Below are positions 53,677 through 63,324 of a DNA stretch of 64,000 nucleotides, in pieces. The position numbers and the translations under genes were made by a program. Within the stretch, counting starts at the first letter, position 1. Every line of letters starts with the position of its first letter. Under the pieces are notes generated by a model that was given only the letters and a program-made list of their open reading frames with translations, did not search any database and was not told where the DNA came from. Origin of the DNA: Salipiger sp. CCB-MM3 (GTDB taxonomy: Bacteria; Pseudomonadota; Alphaproteobacteria; Rhodobacterales; Rhodobacteraceae); assembly GCF_001687105.1 (NCBI RefSeq), contig NZ_CP014595.1, positions 2,555,001 to 2,619,000 of the forward strand. Reading direction: 5' to 3'.

Positions 53677-54028
53677 GATCGTCGTCCCGGGATTCTGTGC
53701 GGGTCTCTGCAGAATCTTCGGCACGGTCGGGATTGTCACGCCGCCGCAGCGCGCGTCCACGTTCGAGCCCGCGCCGGTAGAGCGGCATCACGTCCAGCAT
53801 CGCCACGGCAAAGCCCAGCGGGATCATCCAAAAGCCCAGCACCGGCAGGAAGCCAAGAACGCCGCCGCAGATCAGCAGCAGGCCCAGCACCAGCCGCAGC
53901 CCCGGCGGCACCTTGCGGCGCACATACACCAGAAAATGCTGCATCCGCCGCTTGATGCTGCGCTTTGCCCGCGGCCGGCCGGGGGCAGCTTGCGGCGTGC
54001 CTTGGCTGTCATCGTCGCGCGGCGGCAT
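53669..54028 (-). CDS. Small membrane protein (119 aa)
   Basis: Basic N-terminus 'MPPRDDDSQGTPQAAPGRPR', central helices 'LRLVLGLLLICGGVLGFLPV' and 'LGFWMIPLGFAVAMLDVMPL', acidic/basic tail. It resembles the PGPGW-type small transmembrane family. Unknown function. Convergent overlap of 8 nt with the zinc-finger gene. Confidence 0.72.
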   Translation of the reverse strand: MPPRDDDSQGTPQAAPGRPRAKRSIKRRMQHFLVYVRRKVPPGLRLVLGLLLICGGVLGFLPVLGFWMIPLGFAVAMLDVMPLYRRGLERGRALRRRDNPDRAEDSAETRTESRDDDPT

Positions 54029-54082
54029 GGGGCGGATCCTCTGGCTGCGGGGGAGAGCGGACCGTCATAGGTCCGAAAGAGA

Positions 54083-54108
54083 GGGGCGGGCACCTTCGCG
54101 CCCGCCCC
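54083..54108 (-). terminator. pepF terminator
   Basis: Minus strand: GGGGCGGGC, loop, GCCCGCCCC, then TCTCTTTC. A perfect 9-bp stem 7 nt past the stop. Confidence 0.8.
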
Positions 54109-54114
54109 GGAAGA

Positions 54115-55929
54115 TCAGTCTTCCATTGCCTCAAGCTCGTCGATGAAGCCCTCGATCATCGACAGGCCCTTGTCCCAGAACTTGGGATCGGTGGCATCAA
54201 GGCCGAAGGGCGCCAGCAGCGCCTTGTGGTGCTTCGAGCCGCCCGCTTTCAGCATGTCGAAATACTTGTCCTGGAACCCTTCGGGGTTGGCCTCGTATTC
54301 CGCGTAAAGCGCGTTCACCAGCCCGTCACCGAAGGCATAGGCGTAGACGTAGAAGGGCGAGTGCACGAAATGCGGGATATAGGCCCAGAAGGTCTCGTAG
54401 CCTTCCATGAAGTCGAAGGCATCGCCGAGGCTTTCCGCCTGCACCGACATCCACAGCGCGTTGATGTCCTCGGGCGTCAGCTCGCCACCGCGGCGCGCCG
54501 CATGCAGCTTGCACTCGAAGTCATAAAAGGCGATCTGCCGCACGACCGTGTTGATCATGTCCTCGACCTTGCCCGCCAGCAGCACTTTGCGCTCGGCCTT
54601 GTCCTTGGCCTGATCGAGCAGGCGGCGGAAGGTCAGCATCTCGCCAAACACCGAGGCGGTCTCGGCCAGCGTCAGCGGGGTCGAGGCCAGCATCTCGCCC
54701 TGACCGGCGGCCAGCACCTGATGCACGCCGTGGCCCAGCTCATGCGCCAGCGTCATCACGTCACGCGGCTTGCCGAGGTAGTTGAGCAGCACATAGGGGT
54801 GCGCGTCGGTCACCGTGGGGTGGGCAAAGGCGCCCGGCGCCTTGCCGGGATTGGCGGCGGCGTCGATCCAGCCCTTCTTGAAGAAGGGCTCGGCGATCTC
54901 GGCCATGCGCGGATCGAAACCGGCATAGGCGTCCATCACGGTCTTTTCCGCCTCGTCCCAGCCGACGATCCGGTCGGTCTCCATCGGCAGCGGCGCGTTG
55001 CGGTCCCAGACCTGCATACGGTCGAGCCCCAGCCATTTGCGCTTCAGCTCGTAATAGCGGTGCGACAGGCGTGGGTAGGCATTGACCACGGCGTTGCGCA
55101 GCGCCTCCACCACCTCGGGCTCCACGTCATTGGCAAGGTGCCTTGCGTGCTGCGCGGTGGGCATCTTGCGCCAGCGGTCCATCACTTCCTTTTCCTTGGC
55201 CTGCGTGTTGTGCACGCGGGCGAAGGTGCGGATGTTCTGGCCAAAGACCCGCGCCAGTTCGTGGGCCGCGGCTTCGCGCTTGGCGCGGTCCTGTTCGGTC
55301 AGCAGGTTGAGCGTGCTCTCGATGCTCATCTCCTCGCCGTCGACGGTGAAGCTGAGCCCGGCGATGGTCTCGTCAAAGAGCCGCTCCCATGCGTCGCCGA
55401 CCACGCCCATGTCGTGCAGGAAATGCTCCATCTCGTCCGACAGCTGGTGCGGCTTCATCGCGCGGATGCGGTCGAAGGCGGGCTTGTAGCGGCCCAGCTC
55501 GGCATCGGCGGCAAAGAGCCCGTCGAGGAGCTCATCGTCGAGCCGGTTCAGCTCGAGCGTGAAGAACACCAGCGGCGTGGTGAAATGGGTGATCTTCTCC
55601 TGACAGTCCGACAGGAACTTGGCGCGCTCGGCATCGATGGTCAGCTGGTAGTAGCGCAGCCCGGCAAAGGACATGATGCGGCCCGCGACCGCCTCGATCT
55701 TTTCATGGCGCTGGATCATCTCGAGGAAGCCCGCGGCATCCAGCTCGCCCAGCTTGCCCTCGTAGTCATGCGCAAAGCGCGCGCAGGCGTCTTCCAGCCA
55801 GTCCAGATCGCGCTTCACCTCCGGCGCGTCGGGCGCGGGATAGAGATCGGTCAGATCCCATTCCGGCAGATCGCCCAGGTTCTTGCCCCCGGCAGCGGCA
55901 GTGGCATCAAAAACGGGCCGAACGGTCAT
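54115..55929 (-). CDS. pepF: M3 family oligoendopeptidase F
   Basis: A 604-residue cytosolic metallopeptidase. The zinc motif is HELGH in 'VMTLAHELGHGVHQVLAAG', followed by 'LTLAETASVFGEMLTFRRLL', whose Glu is the third ligand. 'HSPFYVYAYAFGDGLVNALY' is the C-terminal signature. Cleaves short peptides. ATG at 55929 with AAGGAG upstream. Confidence 0.95.
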   Translation of the reverse strand: MTVRPVFDATAAAGGKNLGDLPEWDLTDLYPAPDAPEVKRDLDWLEDACARFAHDYEGKLGELDAAGFLEMIQRHEKIEAVAGRIMSFAGLRYYQLTIDAERAKFLSDCQEKITHFTTPLVFFTLELNRLDDELLDGLFAADAELGRYKPAFDRIRAMKPHQLSDEMEHFLHDMGVVGDAWERLFDETIAGLSFTVDGEEMSIESTLNLLTEQDRAKREAAAHELARVFGQNIRTFARVHNTQAKEKEVMDRWRKMPTAQHARHLANDVEPEVVEALRNAVVNAYPRLSHRYYELKRKWLGLDRMQVWDRNAPLPMETDRIVGWDEAEKTVMDAYAGFDPRMAEIAEPFFKKGWIDAAANPGKAPGAFAHPTVTDAHPYVLLNYLGKPRDVMTLAHELGHGVHQVLAAGQGEMLASTPLTLAETASVFGEMLTFRRLLDQAKDKAERKVLLAGKVEDMINTVVRQIAFYDFECKLHAARRGGELTPEDINALWMSVQAESLGDAFDFMEGYETFWAYIPHFVHSPFYVYAYAFGDGLVNALYAEYEANPEGFQDKYFDMLKAGGSKHHKALLAPFGLDATDPKFWDKGLSMIEGFIDELEAMED

Positions 55930-56018
55930 CGCGTCTCTCCTTGTTCTCTTTGTTGGGAGACAGGTAAGAGCCCGCCCCCCGCAGGTTCAAGGGCAAAGCG
56001 CCGCCCGGCGCTCTGCCG

Positions 56019-56078
56019 CTTCGTCTAGATCAAAATATCCCGGGGTGAGGCGCGCAGCGCCGAGGGGCAGCGCCCCTT
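56019..56078. repeat. Interspersed intergenic repeat, copy 8
   Basis: CTTCGTCTAGATCAAAATAT, CCCGGGG, a GGCGCG hairpin and GGGGCAGCGCCCC. Shares the CTTCGTCTAGA box with copies 3 and 6. Ends 20 nt before the decarboxylase stop. Confidence 0.85.
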
Positions 56079-56097
56079 GCTGCCGCGCGCCCCGATG

Positions 56098-58392
56098 TCA
56101 CTTTGCCACGCAGTCGGCGAAATACTCCACCGAGCCGTCGGGCATGACCTCCTGCACCAGCCCGTGGATGTCGGTCTCGAAGCCGGGGCAGGCGCGGGCG
56201 AACTCGCGGTTGAACCGCAGGTAGTCGACGATGCGCTTGTTGAACACCTCGCCCGGGATCAGCAGCGGGATGCCCGGCGGGTAGGGGGTGACCAGCGAGG
56301 TGGTGATCCGCCCTTCCAGCTCGTCGATCGGCACGCGCTGCGTGGTGCGGCGGGCGATATGGGCATAAGCCTCGCCGGGGTTCATCGCAGGCTCGAGGTC
56401 AGACAGGTAAATCTCGGTCGACAGCCGCGCCACGTCGTATTGCGCGTATTGCGCGTGGACATGCTGGCACAGGTCCTTGAGCCCCATGCGCTCGTAACGG
56501 CGGTGCTTCTGGCAGAACTCCGGCATCGAGCGCCACATCGGCTGGTTCTTGGCGTAATCGTCCTTGAACTGCTGCAGCGCGGTCAGCAGCGTGTTCCAGC
56601 GGCCCTTGGTGATGCCGATGGTGAACATGATGAAGAAGCTGTAGAGCCCGGTCTTCTCCACCACCACGCCGTGCTCGGCGAGATATTTCGTGACGATCGA
56701 GGCGGGGATGCCCCAGTCGTCGAAACGCCCGTCGAGGTCGAGCCCCGGCGTGATGATCGTCGCCTTGATCGGGTCGAGCATGTTGAAGCCCGGCGCCATG
56801 TCGCCAAAGCCGTGCCAGCTGTCGGTGCCGCTGCTCTCGACGCCCTCGGCATCGGTCTTCTTCAGCACCCAGTCGCGGGTGCGGCCCATGCCGTCGCTGT
56901 TGTGGTCGAAATCCTCGGGACCCCAGACTTTGAACCACCAGTCGTCGGCGCCGTATTCCTCGTCGACCTTGTGCATGGCGCGGCGGAATTCCAGCGCTTC
57001 GACGATGCTCTCCTCAACGAGCGCGGTGCCGCCCGGCGGCTCCATCATCGCCGCTGCCACATCGCAGGAGGCAATGATGCTGTACTGCGGGCTGGTGGAG
57101 GTGTGCATGAGATAGGCTTCGTTGAAGAGATGCCGGTCGAGCTTGGTCTCTTCGCTGTCCTGCACCAGCACATGGCTGGCCTGCGAAATCCCTGCCAGCA
57201 GCTTGTGCACCGACTGGGTGGCATAGGTCACCGATTTCTTGGTGCGCCCGCGCTTGCGCCCCATGGCGTGATAGGTGCCATAGAACGGGTGGAAGGCGGC
57301 ATGCGGCAGCCACGCCTCGTCGAAATGCAGGTTCTCGACATAGCCGTCGAGCAGCCCTTTGATCTCTTCGGTGTTGTAGAGAACCCCGTCATAGGTCGAT
57401 TGCGTCAGCGTCAGGATGCGCGGCTGCACGCTGTCGGCATCCACGTCCTTCAGCAGCGGGTTGGCGCGGATCTTGGCCTTGATGCTCTCGATCTCGAACT
57501 CGCTGCGCTGGATCGGGCCGATGATGCCCCAATGGTTGCGCGTCGGCTTGAGGAACACCGGGATCGCCCCGGTCATGATGATCGAATGCAGGATCGACTT
57601 GTGGCAGTTGCGGTCCACCACCACCACGTCGCCGGGGGCCACGCTGTGGTGCCAGACCATCTTGTTGCTGGTCGAGGTGCCATTGGTCACGAAGAAGCAG
57701 TGATCGGCGTTGAAGATGCGTGCGGCATTGCGCTCGGATTCGCCGATGGCGCCATTGTGGTCGAGCAACTGGCCCAGTTCCTCGACCGCGTTGCATACGT
57801 CGGCGCGCAGCATGTTCTCGCCGTAGAACTGGTGGTACATCTGGCCGATGGGGGACTTGAGAAACGCCACGCCGCCCGAATGGCCGGGGCAGTGCCACGA
57901 GTAGGACCCATCCTCGGCATAATCGAGCAGCGCCTTGAAGAACGGCGGCTGGATGCCTTCGAGGTAGCTCTTGGCTTCGCGGATGATGTGCTTGGCGACG
58001 AACTCCGGCGTGTCCTCGAACATGTGGATGAAGCCATGCAGCTCGCGCAGGATGTCGTTGGGCAGGTGCCGCGAGGTCTTGGTCTCGCCGTAGATGTAGA
58101 TCGGCACATCCTCGTTCTTCCAGCGCAGTTCCTCGATGAAGTTGCGCAGGTTGAGAACCGCCGGATCAAGCTCGGGACCGGGAGAGAATTCCTCGTCGTC
58201 GATCGACAGCACGAAGGCGCTGGCGCGGGATTGCTGCTGCGCAAATTGCGACAGGTCGCCATAGCTGGTGACGCCCAGCACCTCGAACCCCTCGGACTCG
58301 ATGGCTTCGGCGAGCGCGCGGATGCCGAGGCCCGAGCTGTTCTCGGAGCGGAAATCTTCGTCGATGATCACGATGGGGAAGCGGAACTTCAT
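56098..58392 (-). CDS. Orn/Lys/Arg-type PLP decarboxylase
   Basis: A 764-residue fold-type I decarboxylase. N-terminal wing domain ('FPIVIIDEDFRSENSSGLGI'), PLP domain with Lys397 in 'YATQSVHKLLAGISQASH', 'HFDEAWLPHAAFHPFYGTYH' and 'SWHCPGHSGGVAFLKSPIGQ'. It makes cadaverine, putrescine or agmatine; the substrate cannot be fixed by eye. The ATG at 58392 follows GGAG; a TTG at 58404 is possible. Confidence 0.88.
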   Translation of the reverse strand: MKFRFPIVIIDEDFRSENSSGLGIRALAEAIESEGFEVLGVTSYGDLSQFAQQQSRASAFVLSIDDEEFSPGPELDPAVLNLRNFIEELRWKNEDVPIYIYGETKTSRHLPNDILRELHGFIHMFEDTPEFVAKHIIREAKSYLEGIQPPFFKALLDYAEDGSYSWHCPGHSGGVAFLKSPIGQMYHQFYGENMLRADVCNAVEELGQLLDHNGAIGESERNAARIFNADHCFFVTNGTSTSNKMVWHHSVAPGDVVVVDRNCHKSILHSIIMTGAIPVFLKPTRNHWGIIGPIQRSEFEIESIKAKIRANPLLKDVDADSVQPRILTLTQSTYDGVLYNTEEIKGLLDGYVENLHFDEAWLPHAAFHPFYGTYHAMGRKRGRTKKSVTYATQSVHKLLAGISQASHVLVQDSEETKLDRHLFNEAYLMHTSTSPQYSIIASCDVAAAMMEPPGGTALVEESIVEALEFRRAMHKVDEEYGADDWWFKVWGPEDFDHNSDGMGRTRDWVLKKTDAEGVESSGTDSWHGFGDMAPGFNMLDPIKATIITPGLDLDGRFDDWGIPASIVTKYLAEHGVVVEKTGLYSFFIMFTIGITKGRWNTLLTALQQFKDDYAKNQPMWRSMPEFCQKHRRYERMGLKDLCQHVHAQYAQYDVARLSTEIYLSDLEPAMNPGEAYAHIARRTTQRVPIDELEGRITTSLVTPYPPGIPLLIPGEVFNKRIVDYLRFNREFARACPGFETDIHGLVQEVMPDGSVEYFADCVAK

Positions 58393-58559
58393 TCTTTTCT
58401 CCAACAGGGGGTCTTTCGTTGGGTGGATGTGCGGTCGCCGAGGCCGTGGCCCCTGTTCCGGGCGGGTCTTCGGGGCACGGTATGTTGCCCTATAATGATC
58501 GGATGTTTCTTTCTTTTGAACCCGCCGCCGTCAAGGGCCTGCATAAGAGGCGGCAACGG

Positions 58560-60152
58560 TCAGCCATAGGCGTCCAGCAGCGATTTCAGCCCGTCCAGCG
58601 TGTCGATCTCATCCACCGGTTTGTCGCGCCGCCAGCGCGCCATGCGCGGAAAGCGCAGCGCGATGCCGGACTTGTGACGCGGGCTTTCCTGAATGCCCTC
58701 GAAGGCGATCTCGAACACCAGTTCGGGCGTCACCTGCCGCACCGGGCCAAAGCGCTGCTGCGTGTTGCGCTTCACCCAGCGGGTGATCTCGTCGAACTCG
58801 GCGTCGGTGAGGCCGGAATAGGCCTTGGTGAAGGGCACCAGCCCGTTGCCGTCTTTCACTGCGAAGGTGAAGTCGGTGAAAAGGTTGGCACGCCGCCCGT
58901 GGCCCTGCTGCGCGTAGATCATAACCGCGTCCACGCTCAGCGGGTCGAGCTTCCACTTCCACCAGTCGCCGCGCTTGCGCCCGTCGCGATAGGCCGAGTC
59001 CCGGTGTTTGAGCATCAGCCCTTCGGAGCGGTGCTCGCGTGCGCTCTCGCGCTGGGCGGCGAGCGCGGGCCAATCGGCCTCGGTCAGCAGCGGCGAGGGC
59101 ATTACGGCGGCATCCTCCGGCAACCCCTCTAGCAGCGCCTCAAGCCGCTGGCGGCGCTCGGACAGGGGCAGGGCGCGGATATCTTCCCCCTCATGCTCCA
59201 GCAGGTCATAGGCCAGCATCCGCACCGGCGCCTCGGTCAGCAGCTTCTTGGGCACCGTCTTGCGCCCGATCCGGGGCTGCAACTGGGCAAAGGGCAGCGG
59301 GCCGCCGTCCTTCCACGCGAGGATCTCGCCATCCAGAACCGTGCCCGGCGGCAGGAAGTCGGGGCTGCGGGCGAACTCGGGAAAGCGGTCGGTGATCAAC
59401 TCCTCGCCGCGCGACCACAGATGATGCGTGCCGCCGCGCAGGATCAGTTGACCGCGGATGCCATCCCATTTCCATTCCGCGAGCCAGTCGGCAGGATCGC
59501 CAAGGCTCGCCGCCTCCGCCTCCAGCGGCGAGGCAAGGCAGAACGGGTAGGGTCGGCTTTCGTCCTCACTGGCATCTTCTTCGGCGGTCAGCTGCGCCCA
59601 AGTGGTCTCTTCGGGGTGCCATTTGCCCATCAGCCGCAGCGCCATGGCGGGCTCGTCGACGCCCGTCGCCTCGGCCAGAGCGCGGGTCATCAGCTTGCGG
59701 CTGATGCCGATGCGAAAGCCGCCAGTGATCAACTTGTTGAAGAGGAAACGCTCGGTGGGGTCCAAGTGATCCCAGACCTCCAGCACCGCCGCCTTGCGCG
59801 CCTCGGCCTCCAGCGGCGCGAGCCCCTTCACCACGTCGATCCAATGGGCAAGGTCGCGGTCCTCGGGCGCGCTCGGCGGGGGCAGGATCAGCGCGATGGT
59901 TTCGGCCAGATCGCCAACGATGGGATAGCTCTCCTCGAACAGCCACAGCGGGATGCCCGCGCGCTCGGCGGCCCATTCGCGCAGCAGCGTGGTGGTCACC
60001 GCCCGCTTCGGACGGCGGCCCGAGAAGAGCGCCACGGCCCACAGCCGGTCGGTCTCGGGCGCGCTTCGAAAGAACTCGGTGAGGGCAGAGGTTTTCTCTG
60101 ACGTTCTAGTGGTTTGGTCGAGCTTGGTGAAGAGGCACGCGAAGTCCTTCAT
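58560..60152 (-). CDS. ligB: ATP-dependent DNA ligase, LigB-type
   Basis: A 530-residue ligase. N-terminal DNA-binding domain (residues 1 to about 215), nucleotidyl Lys228 in 'LAEWKWDGIRGQLILRGG', motif III 'LDGEILAWKDG', motif IV 'SEGLMLKHRDSAYRDG', motif V 'WWKWKLDPLSVDAVMI', and an OB-fold tail. LigB is the ligase of the Lhr-Exo-LigB-MPE repair set, linked to cisplatin and mitomycin resistance in other bacteria. It overlaps the exonuclease gene by 4 nt. Confidence 0.93.
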   Translation of the reverse strand: MKDFACLFTKLDQTTRTSEKTSALTEFFRSAPETDRLWAVALFSGRRPKRAVTTTLLREWAAERAGIPLWLFEESYPIVGDLAETIALILPPPSAPEDRDLAHWIDVVKGLAPLEAEARKAAVLEVWDHLDPTERFLFNKLITGGFRIGISRKLMTRALAEATGVDEPAMALRLMGKWHPEETTWAQLTAEEDASEDESRPYPFCLASPLEAEAASLGDPADWLAEWKWDGIRGQLILRGGTHHLWSRGEELITDRFPEFARSPDFLPPGTVLDGEILAWKDGGPLPFAQLQPRIGRKTVPKKLLTEAPVRMLAYDLLEHEGEDIRALPLSERRQRLEALLEGLPEDAAVMPSPLLTEADWPALAAQRESAREHRSEGLMLKHRDSAYRDGRKRGDWWKWKLDPLSVDAVMIYAQQGHGRRANLFTDFTFAVKDGNGLVPFTKAYSGLTDAEFDEITRWVKRNTQQRFGPVRQVTPELVFEIAFEGIQESPRHKSGIALRFPRMARWRRDKPVDEIDTLDGLKSLLDAYG

Positions 60153-61165
60153 GCGGCGTCTCCGGTTTTCTCGGCTGCATCTTCCTCGCCGCCGAACTCG
60201 GTGGGAACGGGCGTGGCGTCATAGCCTTCGCTGCGCAGGTATTGCGCAAAGATATCCGTGTAACCATGTGTCGGATATATGTTTTCTGCACCCATCTCTT
60301 TGATGGCGCGGAGCAGGGCGGGCCAGTCGGCGTGGTCCGAGATGACAAAGCCGCGCTGCACGCCGCGCCGCCGCCGCACGCCGCGCAGACGCATCCAGCC
60401 CGAGGCGAAACCGGTCTGTGCCGGGCCGAATTTGCGCGCCCATGATGTGCCAAAGGCCGAGGGCGGCGCGACCACCATCGGCGCGGGATGCGCCTTGCGG
60501 TCGAAGTCGGGCGTCACGGGGATCGTCTCGCGGTCGAAGGCGCCGATCTCGCGCAGCACCGCATTGCTGCCCTCCACCGCGCCATGGGTGAGGATCGGGC
60601 CAATCTCCGGGTCGAGCATCGAGATCAGCCGCTGCGCCTTGCCAAGGCTGTAGGCCCCCAGAAGCGAAGCGCGCCCGGCCGCGCGATTGGCGCGCCACCA
60701 GCCGTTGATCTCGGCGGCGATCTCGGCCTGCGGCTGCCAGCGGAACACCGGCAGGCCAAAGGTGCATTCGGTGATGAACGCATGGCAGCGCACCGGCTCG
60801 AAGGGCTCGGACAGGCCGTCGTCCTCGAGCTTATAGTCGCCCGACACCACCCATACCTCGCCGCCCACCTCGACCCGCACCTGCGCCGAGCCGGGCACAT
60901 GTCCGGCGGGGTGAAAGCTGACGGTGGCGCTGCCGATCCGCCGCGGCTCGGCATAGGGCAGCGTCTCGACCTCGACGCCCAGCCGGTGCCGGATCATCGC
61001 GGCGGTGACCGGCGTGGCGAGATAGCTGCCGTGGCCGGGGCGGGCGTGATCGGAATGCGCATGGGTGATAAGCGCCCGCGGCACCGGGCGCCAAGGGTCG
61101 ATGTAGATATCCGCCGCGGGGCAGTAGATGCCGCGCTCGGTGAAGCTGAGAACCGGATCCGCCAT
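60149..61165 (-). CDS. Ligase-associated MBL-fold DNA exonuclease
   Basis: A 338-residue metallo-beta-lactamase/beta-CASP protein. 'ALITHAHSDHARPGHG' is the HxHxDH metal motif, 'SFHPAGHVPGSAQVRVEVGG' gives the next His, 'VVSGDYKLEDDGLSEPFEPV' the Asp, and 'FVISDHADWPALLRAI' the beta-CASP His. It is the Exo partner of LigB. ATG at 61165 is preferred over 61231. Confidence 0.92.
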   Translation of the reverse strand: MADPVLSFTERGIYCPAADIYIDPWRPVPRALITHAHSDHARPGHGSYLATPVTAAMIRHRLGVEVETLPYAEPRRIGSATVSFHPAGHVPGSAQVRVEVGGEVWVVSGDYKLEDDGLSEPFEPVRCHAFITECTFGLPVFRWQPQAEIAAEINGWWRANRAAGRASLLGAYSLGKAQRLISMLDPEIGPILTHGAVEGSNAVLREIGAFDRETIPVTPDFDRKAHPAPMVVAPPSAFGTSWARKFGPAQTGFASGWMRLRGVRRRRGVQRGFVISDHADWPALLRAIKEMGAENIYPTHGYTDIFAQYLRSEGYDATPVPTEFGGEEDAAEKTGDAA

Positions 61166-61248
61166 GCGCGGAAGCATAGCGCGGGGGCGGCGCTCGGCCA
61201 GATCGCGGCCCGAACTGCCGGGCCGAGCCAAGCGCGAACGCAGCGCCC

Positions 61249-62217
61249 TCAGGCGCGGGCCTGCGCGCCCTTGTCCTCTGCCGCCTGCCGGTACAGCGCC
61301 GAGATCTGCGAGATGACCCGCTCGCGCGTCACCGCATCTTCCATCAGCACCTCATGCTCGCCGCCTTGGATCAGCTCCAGTCGGCCACCCGGCCAACGCG
61401 CCATGCGGCTGCGGATGCGGGCACCGTCCACCACGCGCTCATTGCTGCCGAGGAAGGTGATGCAGGGCACCTCGGGCGCGGGCAGCCGCGACAGCGCAAG
61501 GCATTCGGCCAGCGCCTCATGCAGCCAGCGCAGCGACGGCCCGCCAAGCTGCAACTGCGGCACCTCGGTCACCTGCCGCAGCATATAATCCCAGCCGCTG
61601 CGGTCGGTGGTCAGCACATTGCCTTCAAAGGCGGTGCGGGTGAGATAGCTGCCGGGGCCGGTGGAGGGGGCGTAGAAATGCCCCATGCCGAAACGCGCGC
61701 CAGACCAGCTGAGCGCCCATGCCGCCTGCCGCACCGGTCCGACAAAGCGGATGCCCCACATCGGCGCGGTGAAGCCTGCGCCCGCCACCGGCAGGCCGCG
61801 CACCAGCGCGCGCAGGCCAATGGCACCGCCCATGGAGTGGCCAAGCAGATGGAAAGGCTCGGGCAGGCCAAGATCGCGCGCCGCCCCCAGCATCGCATCC
61901 ACGTCGCGCTGGTAGTCGGCAAAGAGATGCACATGGCCAGTCTGCGCGTCCTCGAGCATGCGGTCGGCCAGCCCCTGTCCGCGCCAGTCGATGGTCAGCG
62001 TGTGAAAGCCGCGCGCGGCAAAGGCCTGCGCGACCCGGCCGTATTTCTCGACATACTCGGTGCGGCCGGGGAACAGCAGCACGGTGCCTTCGGCTTTCGC
62101 CGGGCCGGGATAATGGCCAAGCCGCAGGCGCAGCCCGTCTTCGGCGCGGATCCAGAGCGCACGGGCGCCCTCGGGGCCCTCGGCCAGATCGGCATAGAAG
62201 GGGGCCTCGGCGCTCAT
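61249..62217 (-). CDS. Alpha/beta hydrolase, lysophospholipase-like
   Basis: A 322-residue hydrolase. 'TLTIDWRGQGLADRMLED' and the nucleophile elbow 'LLGHSMGGAIGLRALVRG' (GxSxG) are typical of the monoglyceride lipase/lysophospholipase type. The His is in 'IQGGEHEVLMED'. Its ATG overlaps the stop of the SCP2 gene. Confidence 0.9.
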   Translation of the reverse strand: MSAEAPFYADLAEGPEGARALWIRAEDGLRLRLGHYPGPAKAEGTVLLFPGRTEYVEKYGRVAQAFAARGFHTLTIDWRGQGLADRMLEDAQTGHVHLFADYQRDVDAMLGAARDLGLPEPFHLLGHSMGGAIGLRALVRGLPVAGAGFTAPMWGIRFVGPVRQAAWALSWSGARFGMGHFYAPSTGPGSYLTRTAFEGNVLTTDRSGWDYMLRQVTEVPQLQLGGPSLRWLHEALAECLALSRLPAPEVPCITFLGSNERVVDGARIRSRMARWPGGRLELIQGGEHEVLMEDAVTRERVISQISALYRQAAEDKGAQARA

Positions 62218-62519
62218 CCGGCCAGCGTCTTGGCCAGCCGCATGGCCGCGCCCATGTCGCCATCCATCTGCAGCGCGCCGGTCATATAGGCGGTGGTGGG
62301 GTTCTTCTCACCCTCGATGATGGCGCGGAACGTCTCGGTGTCGGCGGTGAGCGTGACGTCGGCGGGCAGCTCGCCAGTTTCTGCCGCGGCACGCGCCCCG
62401 GCTTCGTCGACGATGATCGCGCCTTTGCCCTCGATTACGAATTTCGCAACCCCGGCGAATCCCTCGCCATCCAGCTTCTTGTTCAGCGCGGCGACCGCCG
62501 CCTTGACCGTTTCGCTCAT
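62214..62519 (-). CDS. SCP2 sterol-binding domain protein
   Basis: A 101-residue single SCP2 fold: 'VKAAVAALNKKLDGEGFAGV', 'KFVIEGKGAIIVDEAGARAA' and 'FRAIIEGEKNPTTAYMTGAL'. Binds acyl lipids in relatives. ATGA overlap with the hydrolase suggests a joint lipid-related unit. Confidence 0.88.
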   Translation of the reverse strand: MSETVKAAVAALNKKLDGEGFAGVAKFVIEGKGAIIVDEAGARAAAETGELPADVTLTADTETFRAIIEGEKNPTTAYMTGALQMDGDMGAAMRLAKTLAG

Positions 62520-62584
62520 GATCCGGACACTCCTCACGAATTCCTGTGCTGGCAATCCAGCGGGCTTGGGTTACACTTTCCTGT

Positions 62585-63271
62585 ATGAGCATGCTGTCGC
62601 GCAAAATCCAACCTAGAACGGCGCTTGCGCTGGCCCTAGTCACGTTTTCCCTACCTTGCCTCGCTTTGGCACAAGAAGGGGCACAACAGGGGGCTCCGGA
62701 TGGGCCACAGATGGGCGCGCAAAACGCGGCGCCCGATGCGGCAATCGCCGCCGGGCCGCAGGGGTCTCAGCAGGGGGCTGAAAAGGACACCCAGAGCCGC
62801 GAGGCAGAGTTGCTCGCCGAGTTGGCCGCAGCGCCCAGCCCCGAGATCGCCGACCGGGCCGAGCGTGATTTGCGCGCGGAATGGTCGAAATCGGGGTCTG
62901 CGGCGATGGATCTGCTGCTCAAGCGGGGCCGTGATGCGCTGGAGGTCGGCGAGATCGACACCGCCATTGGCCATCTCACCGCGCTCACCGATCATGCGCC
63001 CGGCTTCGCCGAGGGCTGGAGCACGCTTGCACTGGCCCATTACGCCGCCGACCGGCTGGGCCCGGCGATGGATGCGCTGGAACATACGCTGGCGCTCAAC
63101 CCCAATCATTTTGGCGCCCTGCAGGGCGTTGGCGCGATCCACGAGGAACTGGGCGATCTTGACCTTGCTTATCGGGCCTATTCACGGGTAGTTGAGCTCA
63201 GGCCTTACGACGAGACTGTCACCGAGGCAATCGATCGGCTGGAGACGCGGGTGAAAGGCGTTTCCCTCTAA
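62585..63271 (+). CDS. Secreted TPR-containing protein
   Basis: A 228-residue protein. Signal peptide 'TALALALVTFSLPCLALAQE'. A Gln/Gly/Ala-rich low-complexity linker follows ('EGAQQGAPDGPQMGAQNAAP'), then about three TPR units ('LKRGRDALEVGEIDTAIGHL', 'STLALAHYAADRLGPAMDAL', 'GAIHEELGDLDLAYRAYSRV'). Probably a periplasmic scaffold. ATG at 62585 or 62591. Confidence 0.8.
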   Translation: MSMLSRKIQPRTALALALVTFSLPCLALAQEGAQQGAPDGPQMGAQNAAPDAAIAAGPQGSQQGAEKDTQSREAELLAELAAAPSPEIADRAERDLRAEWSKSGSAAMDLLLKRGRDALEVGEIDTAIGHLTALTDHAPGFAEGWSTLALAHYAADRLGPAMDALEHTLALNPNHFGALQGVGAIHEELGDLDLAYRAYSRVVELRPYDETVTEAIDRLETRVKGVSL

Positions 63272-63324
63272 AGGCTACAAGCGGACCCGAGGTTCGCTGA
63301 AGACGAAAGACAAGGCCCCCTCCC

